A DNA stretch of 31,168 nucleotides, from positions 1-31,168 of the forward strand of contig JACAFA010000178.1 in NCBI GenBank assembly GCA_013388525.1, in the 5' to 3' direction. The translations under genes and the position numbers were made by a program. Shown piece by piece: positions 17,001 through 23,682 of this stretch. Numbering within the stretch: the stretch's first letter is position 1; each line of letters begins with the position of its first letter. The notes under the pieces were generated by a model, which did not search any database, was not told where the DNA came from, and saw nothing but the letters and a program-made list of their open reading frames with translations. Source of the stretch: Ignavibacteriaceae bacterium. Lineage in GTDB: Bacteria; Bacteroidota; Ignavibacteria; Ignavibacteriales; Ignavibacteriaceae.

Positions 17001-17693
17001 AGTTTCCCTCGTTTGAAAGAAAACATCCGGATTCTGTGCGGTACCACGAAGAACCGGATTATCAGGGGTGAGAGCTCTTTTTCTATGTGCAATAACCAGA
17101 TCATCATCAATCATTGCACGCATATCTTCAAAACTAAGTTCTTCAATTTTCATAATTTCGTGAGAGGTTCGAAATCCATCAAAGAAATGAAGGAAAGGAA
17201 CCCGTGCGTTTAATGTTGCAGCCTGAGCAATCAAAGCAAAATCCATAACCTCCTGCGGATTGTTAGAAGCTATAAGTGCAAAACCAGTTTGCCTTGTTGC
17301 CATTACATCACTGTGATCTCCGAATATCGAAAGTGCATGTGCTGCTACAGTTCTTGCTGAAACATGAAATACTGTTGAAGTAAGTTCACCTGCGATTTTA
17401 AACATATTTGGTATCATCAGCAGAAGACCTTGCGAAGCAGTAAATGTTGTTGTTAAGGCACCAGTTTGTAATGCGCCGTGAACACTTCCGGATGCTCCAC
17501 CTTCACTCTGCAATTCGCTGACTGAAGGAACTATTCCCCAAATATTTTTTTTACCTACTGCTGACCAATCATCACAGTGTTCCCCCATATTTGAAGAAGG
17601 TGTGATTGGATAAATTGCAATTACTTCATTTGTATGAAAAGCTGTATAAGCCGCAGCTTCGTTTCCATCAATAGTTACTTTATTCCGATTCAT
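14094..17693 (-). CDS. nifJ: Pyruvate:ferredoxin (flavodoxin) oxidoreductase, single-chain NifJ
   Basis: Catalyses pyruvate + CoA + oxidised ferredoxin to acetyl-CoA + CO2 + reduced ferredoxin, or the reverse, in the cytoplasm. Its 1199 residues are the expected size for the fused homodimeric enzyme. Order of parts: N-terminal domain beginning TIDGNEAAAYTAFHTNEVIAIYPITPSS (in outline), the gamma-like domain, the two-cluster ferredoxin domain with CIQCNKCVIACPH near 695 and CTGCELCVDVCP near 750, the extra-cluster Cys pair in GACSGCGE near 823, and the TPP-binding segment GDGWAYDIG...SNTGGQ near 983-1020. All key residues are present. It marks anaerobic fermentation or CO2-fixing capacity. A perfect -10 TATAAT lies about 60 bases upstream. 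It probably shares a transcript with the DHOD-like gene unless the repeat between them intervenes. Confidence 0.97.
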   Translation of the reverse strand: MNRNKVTIDGNEAAAYTAFHTNEVIAIYPITPSSNMGEHCDDWSAVGKKNIWGIVPSVSELQSEGGASGSVHGALQTGALTTTFTASQGLLLMIPNMFKIAGELTSTVFHVSARTVAAHALSIFGDHSDVMATRQTGFALIASNNPQEVMDFALIAQAATLNARVPFLHFFDGFRTSHEIMKIEELSFEDMRAMIDDDLVIAHRKRALTPDNPVLRGTAQNPDVFFQTRETVNPYYLACPGIVQQQMDKFAKLVGRQYRLFDYVGAKDAERVIVMMGSGADAAEETVNYLNQKGEKVGLIKVRLYRPFSLDHFINTLPQSVKSIAVLDRTKEPGASGEPLYLDIVNSISEKYIAGELKFSYPKIVGGRYGLSSKEFTPAMVKAVYDNLASSKSKNHFTVGIKEDVTNSSLDFDPNFSVESEETFRGKFYGLGADGTVGANKNSIKIIGEGTDYYAQGYFVYDSKKSGSMTISHLRFGPKEIKSTYLINRANFIACHQQVFLEKLDMLREAIEGSTFLLNTIVPKEKVWDSLPEKVQRDLIRKKMKFYIIDAYKVANETGMGVRINTIMQTCFFAISNIFPKEEAIKLIKNSIKKTYGAKGDKIVQMNFDAVDKTLENLFEVKVPDVITSTIQIQPPVSSNAPQFVKEVTAKIIAFEGDDLPVSKFPVDGTFPLSTTRWEKRNIALEVPVWDPEVCIQCNKCVIACPHATIRAKVYDEQYIKNAPPTFKFTKFKSKDYGENMYYTLQVAVEDCTGCELCVDVCPAKNKKETRFKAINMAEQIPLRNQERVNWDYFLSIPDIDRRKINVTKVKDSQFLEPLFEFSGACSGCGETPYVKLVSQLFGDRSVIANATGCSSIYGGNLPTTPWATNKEGRGPAWSNSLFEDNAEFGFGFRLAIDKHNTQAKELLQKYANDIGEDLVTAIMNSTQKDEAEIYEQRERVSVLKKKVNELLNTSKDGKSSDLKHLLSVADYLVKKSVWIIGGDGWAYDIGYGGLDHVLASGKNVNILVLDTEVYSNTGGQCSKATPRGAVAKFAAAGKPGAKKDLGLMAISYGNVYVAKVAMGSNDQHTLRAFLEAEAYDGPSLIIAYSHCIAHGINMGKGMQNQKAAVDSGYWQLYRYHPDLAKEGKNPFKLDSKGLKIPVKDYAYMETRYKMLTKSHPKIAEQLIKEAQEDVNKRWKEYERLASWEPGNGKPEGEK

Positions 17694-18025
17694 TTCTATT
17701 CCATTATAATTAATAATAAGCGATGAAATTTGACAACCACATCACCCAATAATTATACCATCCAAATGCTTCTAATTAACGATTTATTCCATCATTTTTT
17801 TTCAAATTTGGTAATGAAACCATTTTTATAAAATCGATTTCCCACTTTTAAGAATGACTTAGTTGATTATTACACCAAAGGATTTTTATAACAGAATGAA
17901 TGAAAACATTTTTCTATCTGACTTATATTTTTCATTTATAAACATTTGGTATATTAGCTGTGTAAATTCATCCGGCTGTTGTTCTTCATCTATAAATTTA
18001 TTTCATCCACTTAATAGGAGCGTGC
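17694..18025. other. 332-base divergent intergenic region
   Basis: This spacer separates nifJ (minus) from the small membrane protein gene (plus). It holds the candidate nifJ -10 at 17752-17757, a plus-strand TATATT at 17950-17955 that could serve the small gene (no good -35), and an AGGAG just before its ATG. I see no tRNA, no stable hairpin, no riboswitch-like fold and no convincing ORF; it is simply AT-rich. Confidence 0.5.
17752..17757 (-). promoter_or_regulatory. Possible -10 element of nifJ
   Basis: On the minus strand the bases read TATAAT, 58 bases before the nifJ ATG. The matching -35 position is poor (GTTAAT at 17-base spacing), so the assignment is tentative in this AT-rich spacer. 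Confidence 0.3.
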
Positions 18026-18280
18026 ATGGATTATCAAAACTACCAACCAATGAGCATCGGAGAATGGCTCATCACTTTCATAATTACTTACATACCGATT
18101 GTAGGAATTGTGATGTTATTTGTCTGGGCATTTGGAGATGGAACTCACCCAAGTAAAAAAACCTGGGCTCAGGCAACATTAATTCTTTTTGCTATTGCAA
18201 TTGTGCTCGGTATAATTTTCGCTACAGTTATTATATCCATGATAGGAAGTATGTTTGGTGCAATGGGAACTTATTCATAA
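18026..18280 (+). CDS. Small two-helix inner-membrane protein
   Basis: 84-residue protein with two hydrophobic segments (about 15-38 and 50-77) joined by the polar loop GDGTHPSKKTWAQ. The pattern (M-S-x-G-E-W-L, IP-x-VGIVMLFVWAFG, then PSKKTWAQA) resembles a widespread family of uncharacterised short membrane proteins; I know no function for it. A clear AGGAG SD lies seven bases before the ATG, and a strong terminator follows 26 bases after the stop, so it is a monocistronic, genuinely expressed gene rather than a chance ORF. The loop between the helices would be cytoplasmic or periplasmic depending on topology, which cannot be settled here. Confidence 0.8.
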   Translation: MDYQNYQPMSIGEWLITFIITYIPIVGIVMLFVWAFGDGTHPSKKTWAQATLILFAIAIVLGIIFATVIISMIGSMFGAMGTYS

Positions 18281-18305
18281 GAATTGTGAAATATTTTATA
18301 AACGT

Positions 18306-18330
18306 GAGGGCTTTAATGCCCTCTTTTTTT
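18306..18330 (+). terminator. Terminator of the small membrane protein gene
   Basis: GAGGGC (18306-18311) pairs with GCCCTC (18318-18323), loop TTTAAT, followed by seven T residues (18324-18330). Confidence 0.9.
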
Positions 18331-18425
18331 GTTTAAAGTTTTTGTGGTTACTATTTCCTAAGTTGAGTAGTAAGTTTTTATTTATTTTGTACGCGCTGTA
18401 AAACTTTCTAGAATAATTCATCATC

Positions 18426-18429
18426 GGAG
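18426..18429 (+). promoter_or_regulatory. GGAG that supports a non-ATG start
   Basis: GGAG is spaced eight bases from the ATT at 18438 and is in the right place only for an upstream start. It would be useless for the ATG at 18516, which has no SD of its own at normal distance except a GGGG at 18496-18499 that falls within conserved coding sequence. Confidence 0.45.
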
Positions 18430-18437
18430 CGATAAAA

Positions 18438-19556
18438 ATTAATTCCACCGATAAATCCGTTTCCACAAAACGCTTTGACTTCATAGATCAGTTCAGGGGC
18501 TTTGTTGGCATTTTAATGTTGCTCGGTCATAGTTCCTACTACTTTAACTCAATCTGGTTATATCTCGATCCTGCCGATCCATTAATCCCAAACTGGGAAC
18601 AATTTATTCTCAGATACATTGGCTACATCTGCGCACCTGGTTTTCTGATGATGAACGGTGCAATGGTTTGGTGGACATATCAAAGCAGAGTTCAAAAAGG
18701 ATCAACAGATTGGAATGCAAAATGGCATTTAATTCAACGGGGACTTTTTCTTGTATTTGTTCAAATTACATGGGTTAATTCTTCGTGGGGTGGTTTCAGT
18801 GAATTCAAACCTGAACATCTTGGAATAATTTCCACAATCGGCACATCAATGCTTCTTCTGACTTTAATAATCAAGCTGAAGTGGCAGTTGAGACTTTTTA
18901 TTGCATTAGCGATTTTAATAATCTATCCATTCTTACTAAAGATTGCTTACAATCCTGAAGTTTACTGGCACCAAGTTCTGATGCAATCATTTATTGATGC
19001 AGGTGATTTCAATAAATATCCAATCCTTCCATGGTTTGCGTTAGCAATTTTAGGTTCAGTTATGGCAACCGGTTGGTTAAAAGGTTGGAAAACAGATAAG
19101 CAAAAAATAATTTATAGTCTGACAATCGGAGCTGGTTCAGTTTTGATTGCAACGCTTATCCGAATGGGACGCGGTTTCGGTAATATATTTCCTTTTTCAG
19201 ATTTTGGTTCATATTCATTTTTCCTTGATCAAAAATATCCGCCAAGTCTTTACCACAATCTGTGGTTCTTTGGATGGGTTGTTATCGGTGTTGGTATTAT
19301 TATCACAATCAACAAATCATTCCCGAAACTACTTATGTTTCTGTCGATCGTGGGCAGAGTTCCTCTCTTTTTCTACTGTGTTCATATTGCAATACTTGGT
19401 TTAGTATCGAAAAGAATCGGATTCTTCTACCGTGAAGGTGAAGTAGTGGAAACGCTGATCGGATTTGCATTAATGCTAATTGTGATGCTGCCTCTGGCAA
19501 AGTGGTTTGGCGGTGTTAAGCAAAGAAGTAAAAATTATATAATCAGAATGATCTGA
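18438..19556 (+). CDS. Membrane acyltransferase (DUF1624/HGSNAT-like), apparent ATT start
   Basis: Multi-pass protein with about ten hydrophobic helices, resembling the heparan-alpha-glucosaminide acetyltransferase-like / DUF1624 and YeiB-type acyltransferases that move acyl groups across the membrane onto glycans. The first ATG (18516) would give 346 residues beginning MLLGHSS, which cuts off the family's N-terminal hallmark. Upstream in the same frame the sequence reads KRFDFIDQFRGFVGIL, containing the conserved D-x-F/L-RG motif before the first helix. No ATG, GTG or TTG lies in that frame after the stop at 18414-18416. ATT at 18438 lies eight bases after a GGAG (18426-18429) and would give 372 residues. 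I therefore propose an ATT start; an assembly error or a lost start codon is the alternative. It overlaps the next gene by one base. Confidence 0.7.
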   Translation: MNSTDKSVSTKRFDFIDQFRGFVGILMLLGHSSYYFNSIWLYLDPADPLIPNWEQFILRYIGYICAPGFLMMNGAMVWWTYQSRVQKGSTDWNAKWHLIQRGLFLVFVQITWVNSSWGGFSEFKPEHLGIISTIGTSMLLLTLIIKLKWQLRLFIALAILIIYPFLLKIAYNPEVYWHQVLMQSFIDAGDFNKYPILPWFALAILGSVMATGWLKGWKTDKQKIIYSLTIGAGSVLIATLIRMGRGFGNIFPFSDFGSYSFFLDQKYPPSLYHNLWFFGWVVIGVGIIITINKSFPKLLMFLSIVGRVPLFFYCVHIAILGLVSKRIGFFYREGEVVETLIGFALMLIVMLPLAKWFGGVKQRSKNYIIRMI

Positions 19557-20536
19557 TGATAAAAAAAATATTCATAAAATATTTTGACCTGATAATATTT
19601 GTTGTTGCCGCAATTACACTGATGTTTTTTATTTCAGGATGTGCAAGCCGGGAAGATTCACCTGTAAAACTCGATGATTCAATTCTCGTTTATCCATCAA
19701 AATATAAAAATGGAATTCTTGCAAAGATTACACTCGGCAATAAAATCAGTAAAAAAACCGGTAAGCCATTAAAAGGTGGTACAGTTTTCAGATTAGAAGA
19801 TAAAGCAAAACTGTTTGCAGTAGCTGATTTGGAAAATAAGGCGTATAACAATCAGCAGAATCTGATGTTCCATATCGACTGGTTAGATTCTTCCGGTAAT
19901 TCATTTTACAAAAAGCGAATTGACATTTCGCCGAAGGATTCAGTAAACTCAATAACCAGCTCAATTTCAATAGAGCCTCAAAAAAGAAAAGCAGGAAATT
20001 ATATTGTTCGCGTTTACCTTTTCAGGGAATTAATCGCAGAGAAGAAATTCAGACTTGTTGAATCAATAACTGACACAGTCTCTATTGAAAAGAAGAATAA
20101 ACCTGAAAAGAAAAAGAAATCAGAAGTAAAAGTTGAAAATCAAAAAACTGCAAAGCCAATAATCAAAACAGATAGCATTACCGCAAACATCATCCTGTGC
20201 AAAAAGATCAGTAAAAAAACAGGTAAACCGATAGGAGCGGGAACTGTATTCACAATTTATGATAAAGCAAAAGTAAAAGCAGTTGTAAATTTTCAGAAGC
20301 AGGAAATTAAGAATAATGAACAGTTGAAATTTTATTTTAACTGGATTGGACCAGATGGTAAATCGTTTTACAAAAAGCGTTTGGTTTATACAACCAGCAA
20401 TCCTTCATTTACTTTGACTAACTCAATTTCAATTGCGCCCGGAAAGAGGCAGCCGGGAAGTTATATTCTGCGTATCAGTTTTCGTAAGAAAATTATTGCC
20501 GACCAAAAATTTGAACTTGTGGCTCAAACGAAATGA
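19556..20536 (+). CDS. Lipoprotein with tandem duplicated domain and Lys-rich linker
   Basis: Predicted lipoprotein of 326 residues: N-terminal membrane segment (12-28) ending in a lipobox with Cys29 (FFISGC). Two homologous domains of about 115 residues follow, at about 53-167 and 209-323. Both open with KISKKTGKP and G-TVF, carry SFYKKR in the middle, contain SISI-P-KR--G-YI, and end near E/D-KKF-LV. They are joined by a Lys-rich linker (EKKNKPEKKKKSEVKVE). The corresponding DNA is also partly alike, so the duplication looks fairly recent. No known family is recognised; each domain looks beta-rich. Start overlaps the acyltransferase stop (TGATG), indicating coupling, and the gene converges on the poly-gamma-glutamate operon with 15 bases between stops. 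Binding an anionic polymer is speculation from charge. Confidence 0.8.
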   Translation: MIKKIFIKYFDLIIFVVAAITLMFFISGCASREDSPVKLDDSILVYPSKYKNGILAKITLGNKISKKTGKPLKGGTVFRLEDKAKLFAVADLENKAYNNQQNLMFHIDWLDSSGNSFYKKRIDISPKDSVNSITSSISIEPQKRKAGNYIVRVYLFRELIAEKKFRLVESITDTVSIEKKNKPEKKKKSEVKVENQKTAKPIIKTDSITANIILCKKISKKTGKPIGAGTVFTIYDKAKVKAVVNFQKQEIKNNEQLKFYFNWIGPDGKSFYKKRLVYTTSNPSFTLTNSISIAPGKRQPGSYILRISFRKKIIADQKFELVAQTK

Positions 20537-20551
20537 CACAAAACTTTTTTG

Positions 20552-21553
20552 TTAAGGAATTGATATAATTACTAAACCTTCCGATTCATCAGCAACGTAA
20601 ACATATTTGTCATCTATAGCCAGACCTTTTGCAAGTTTTGTCTGAACAGTACCTATCCGGACCGGTGCAGTAATATTTGATACGTCGAATATTTGTAAAC
20701 CTCTCAAATCTGTTGTTACGTAAGCTTTATTATCTTTATAAACAACCTCTTTTGCGTAACCTCCAGTAGAATAGCTGCCGATAATTTTTACATTAGCTGA
20801 ATCTGTATAATCAACTACATACAGACCTGATGTACCACAGGCAAGAAAAGCATAAGGTAAATCCGGATGAGCAATAACATCTTCAGCATAGCCGGGAGTA
20901 TCGACCCAGCCAGCCATTGGATATATTCCCCAACCACTTTGCAATTCGGAAATATTAAAAAGAGAAAATCCCATTTCACCGCAGGCAACAAGCAAATAAT
21001 TTCTGTCAGGACTAACGAAAACTGCCTGAGCAAAACCCGGGGCAGGAGTTTCCCCTCTTATATCAGGTTGTGTTGGGTAACTTATTTCCGAAACTTTAAA
21101 ACCATATTCACCAACTGCAGTAAATAAAAAATTTTCCCAGATATCAAAACCTTTTGCAGGTTTAAGCGCAAGGTTGGTTGCTGTAATAAAAGGATTAAAC
21201 GGGTCAATTGCATCAACGACCGAAACACCAAAAGCTCCTGCTGAGATGTAAACCACCGAGTCTTTAACTGCAACTTTATTGCTATATCCTTTTAAATTCT
21301 GAATAACACTTGAAAGTTCTTTAGGTGATTTACGATTAGAAATATTGATTATCATCAACCCGCCTTCTCCCTGGGTTACGTAAGCAATAGTATCTTGTAC
21401 TACCACATCCTGTGCATAACCCGAAGTTGAAAATTTACTGACAATTTTATAACCGCCATCACCACCGATAATTGATTCCGGGTCATTTGGTGTTCCGCAG
21501 CCTGCCAGTAAAATTAGTTCTAAAAACAGAATTAAAAATAAAATCTTTTGCAT
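20552..21553 (-). CDS. LVIVD-repeat beta-propeller lipoprotein
   Basis: Predicted lipoprotein of 333 residues with Cys19 at the end of a signal sequence (LILLAGC). The mature part is a run of seven LVIVD-type repeats of about 42 residues, each with the pattern GYAxDVxVxDxxAYVxxGxGGLxIxDxSxPxxPxxxG. Examples are TSGYAQDVVVQDTIAYV near residue 43 and GGYAKEVVYKDNKAYVTTD near 265. Seven blades suggest a closed propeller, usually a protein- or ligand-binding scaffold at the cell surface or periplasm; no enzyme motif is seen. It is the last gene of the six-gene unit that begins with pgsB, 32 bases after the barrel gene. Convergent with the duplicated-domain lipoprotein. A role in polymer anchoring or assembly is inference from position only. 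Confidence 0.82.
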   Translation of the reverse strand: MQKILFLILFLELILLAGCGTPNDPESIIGGDGGYKIVSKFSTSGYAQDVVVQDTIAYVTQGEGGLMIINISNRKSPKELSSVIQNLKGYSNKVAVKDSVVYISAGAFGVSVVDAIDPFNPFITATNLALKPAKGFDIWENFLFTAVGEYGFKVSEISYPTQPDIRGETPAPGFAQAVFVSPDRNYLLVACGEMGFSLFNISELQSGWGIYPMAGWVDTPGYAEDVIAHPDLPYAFLACGTSGLYVVDYTDSANVKIIGSYSTGGYAKEVVYKDNKAYVTTDLRGLQIFDVSNITAPVRIGTVQTKLAKGLAIDDKYVYVADESEGLVIISIP

Positions 21554-21585
21554 GTTATTTCTCTTATAAATGTTTGATATACTTT

Positions 21586-22734
21586 TTAAAAATTTATTAT
21601 ATAGTTGAAATTAATACCCAGCCGGTATTGTGTATAATCTTTTTCATTAGAAACATATTCCCTGTTAGCTTCCGCTGAAGTGCTCGATTCTCTTCCGAAC
21701 CAATGATAAAATGCAGTCGCTGAAAAATTTTCCGACAGCTCAATATTGTAATTGACATAAATACGATAATTGTAATCGTAACGTCCGGCGTGCAGAGGGT
21801 CCAACTCAAGATAATGTTCTGTTGTGTAGAAAGCTCTTAAATACTGAAAATCAACACTAACGTCATTATTTCGGGAAAAAACTTTGGGAAGCAAATAATC
21901 AATGCCGGCAAAGTATGAATGCTCGTAATTGGTAGCATCAGAATCATCAGAGTTTTCTTTGGTTTCATTTGGTTCATCGTATCCTTTAGCGTCAGAAGTT
22001 GTATAAAAATAACCGAAGTTGACATCAAGATTTTTGAACAGCGATTGATAAATTCTGAAACCAAACATATAATCATTACTATCATATTCGGTATTTGACT
22101 CATCTAGATAATATCTATCGTAAGCAAAGTAAAGCCGGGCTCTTGTTGTCTTCCATGGAAGTATTTGCTGAAGCCAGAGACTAAAATCATCTTTTGAAAA
22201 AATATACGGTCGGAATGTTTCAGGAGTATAACCATAATATTTTACCCAATCATCATCCCGGAAATGACGAACATAAAACTCCGGAATATAAGAATAGGAA
22301 AACTGAGCGGTAGTTGATGAAGCTATTTGCTGCCGGAAAAATATGTTAAATGTTGCCCAGGTTTTGATTGAGTTATTTGTATATGCGTCAGAATTATAGC
22401 CCGTACCAATTATAGTTTTCATCTTTCCGAAAAATTCATCTGTAAAGGTTAAACCAGCAGAATAACCAATGGTGAGATCATCGATACTGCTTATGTGAAA
22501 TCTTCCGGGGTCTTCCCCGTTTTTAAAGCGGTCAATATATTTTTCTGAATATTTTAAGATATTACTATCATAATAAGGTTTAACCGAAAGGCTTAATGCC
22601 CACTTGTTTGCTTTTTTCTTCTTTGGTTTATCATCAGCAAAAACTCCATCGTTAATTGTTGATGACAGAATAATCAGACAACACAAAAGGAACAGTTTAC
22701 AGGGCAGAAATTTTACTTTCATTAATATTTTCAT
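21586..22734 (-). CDS. Outer-membrane beta-barrel protein of the pgs operon
   Basis: Exported protein of 382 residues. Signal peptide about 1-33 ends in a small-residue cleavage region (NDGVFADD). The mature chain begins with a Lys-rich patch (KPKKKKANK) and then consists almost wholly of alternating aromatic/hydrophobic strands with acidic loops (DEPNETKENSDDSDATNYEH). It ends in phenylalanine (FNYIINF), the classic barrel-assembly C-terminal signal. The length suits a barrel of about 16-18 strands, large enough for a channel; not a recognised named family. The start is ATG 22734, preceded by GGAAAG; an in-frame TTG lies one codon upstream. The upstream gene stops three bases before that TTG, so they are co-translated neighbours. 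Context makes it a candidate outer-membrane exit for poly-gamma-glutamate. Confidence 0.8.
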   Translation of the reverse strand: MKILMKVKFLPCKLFLLCCLIILSSTINDGVFADDKPKKKKANKWALSLSVKPYYDSNILKYSEKYIDRFKNGEDPGRFHISSIDDLTIGYSAGLTFTDEFFGKMKTIIGTGYNSDAYTNNSIKTWATFNIFFRQQIASSTTAQFSYSYIPEFYVRHFRDDDWVKYYGYTPETFRPYIFSKDDFSLWLQQILPWKTTRARLYFAYDRYYLDESNTEYDSNDYMFGFRIYQSLFKNLDVNFGYFYTTSDAKGYDEPNETKENSDDSDATNYEHSYFAGIDYLLPKVFSRNNDVSVDFQYLRAFYTTEHYLELDPLHAGRYDYNYRIYVNYNIELSENFSATAFYHWFGRESSTSAEANREYVSNEKDYTQYRLGINFNYIINF

Positions 22735-22737
22735 CAA

Positions 22738-23655
22738 TTAAAATCTTTCCAGCTTAATATCTTTTTTAGGAAAAAGAATTTTTGCAAGTGTTGTATATTT
22801 ATCAAGCGAAACTATTTCATAAGTATGAGTACCCGAAGGAACAGCAATAACAATTTCATTAGCTCTACCGGGTGTTTTTTTATCATCCTTTTTATAACTC
22901 GTTACATCAGAACGATCAGAACAAAGCATATAAGTATTCTTTAACTTTTTATCTTCTCTGACTTCAATTCTATAATTTACCTTGCCTTTCATTTTGTAAT
23001 CAAACTCGATACGATTTAATACTCTTAATGTTGTAGGTCCGGCAACCTGAATTTTCAGGGGTTTATCAGAAGAATAACGATAATAAGTAACTACATCTTC
23101 ATTTGTTACCAGACTTACAGGATCATTCGGATAAACAGGCGTTAAAGAAATCCAGTCAATTTTCTTTTCTTTAATTTTAGTAAACAATACTCTCACACAA
23201 ACTTTTGCTTTATCAGAACCGTTCCATATTTCAATAGCGTTTTCGCCACGGGGCAGTTCTATATTAATATTTTCTCCAATTGAAGGATAACCAAGCGAAG
23301 CATTTTCAAAGTAAGCTTTACTATCAGGTTTAACATTATTAAAATCAACTTCTATTTTTTTACCACCATTGATTCTATAGTATAAAATATAACCGGATTT
23401 ATTTTCGTTTTGAGAGTTTAGATGTCTGCGCGTAATAATTTTAAGCTTGCCGGGACCACGAACGGAAAATACAGAGGGGTCATTAAATAATATCGGATAG
23501 TAATTTAAACTTTTTCCTGAGACGTTAATCGAAACTGGTGCATTTGCATTTTTCGGTACTAAGACTTTTGTTTTAGGTGCCGGAAAGCATAAAACTGAAA
23601 AGATTAGTATAAAGAGTATCAAAGAAATTAATTTATTTATTTTATGATTATTCAT
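22738..23655 (-). CDS. Exported protein with duplicated domain, pgs operon
   Basis: 305-residue secreted or periplasmic protein with a signal peptide (1-25, ending LCFPAP) and no lipobox at the right place. Two related beta-rich domains are visible, about residues 36-160 and 165-300. Matching elements are GPGKLKIITRRHL with GPTTLRVLNRIEF, YRINGGKKIEV with YRIEVREDKK, INIELPRGENAIEIW with IVIAVPSGTHTYEIV, and DKAKVCVRVLFTK with DKYTTLAKILFPK. I recognise no family or enzyme motif; the fold could be a jelly-roll-like binding module. It follows pgsW by 27 bases and abuts the barrel gene, so it is well placed to be a periplasmic or outer-membrane-associated part of a polymer export path. That role is inference. 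Confidence 0.75.
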   Translation of the reverse strand: MNNHKINKLISLILFILIFSVLCFPAPKTKVLVPKNANAPVSINVSGKSLNYYPILFNDPSVFSVRGPGKLKIITRRHLNSQNENKSGYILYYRINGGKKIEVDFNNVKPDSKAYFENASLGYPSIGENINIELPRGENAIEIWNGSDKAKVCVRVLFTKIKEKKIDWISLTPVYPNDPVSLVTNEDVVTYYRYSSDKPLKIQVAGPTTLRVLNRIEFDYKMKGKVNYRIEVREDKKLKNTYMLCSDRSDVTSYKKDDKKTPGRANEIVIAVPSGTHTYEIVSLDKYTTLAKILFPKKDIKLERF

Positions 23656-23682
23656 AATTCAATTTCTGTATAAAATTATTTA

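Noticed and set aside
16818..17213. 131-codon plus-strand open frame inside nifJ
   Set aside because: Antisense shadow; nifJ is intact and canonical on the other strand.
17730..17757. Plus-strand TTGACA at 17730 with TTATAC at 17-base spacing as a promoter
   Set aside because: It would leave a leader of about 270 bases before the small membrane gene; chance match in AT-rich spacer is as likely.
20537..20551. ACAAAA-ctt-TTTTGT hairpin as a bidirectional terminator between the convergent lipoprotein genes
   Set aside because: Only A-T pairs in a six-base stem; too weak to call, although transcripts must end somewhere near.
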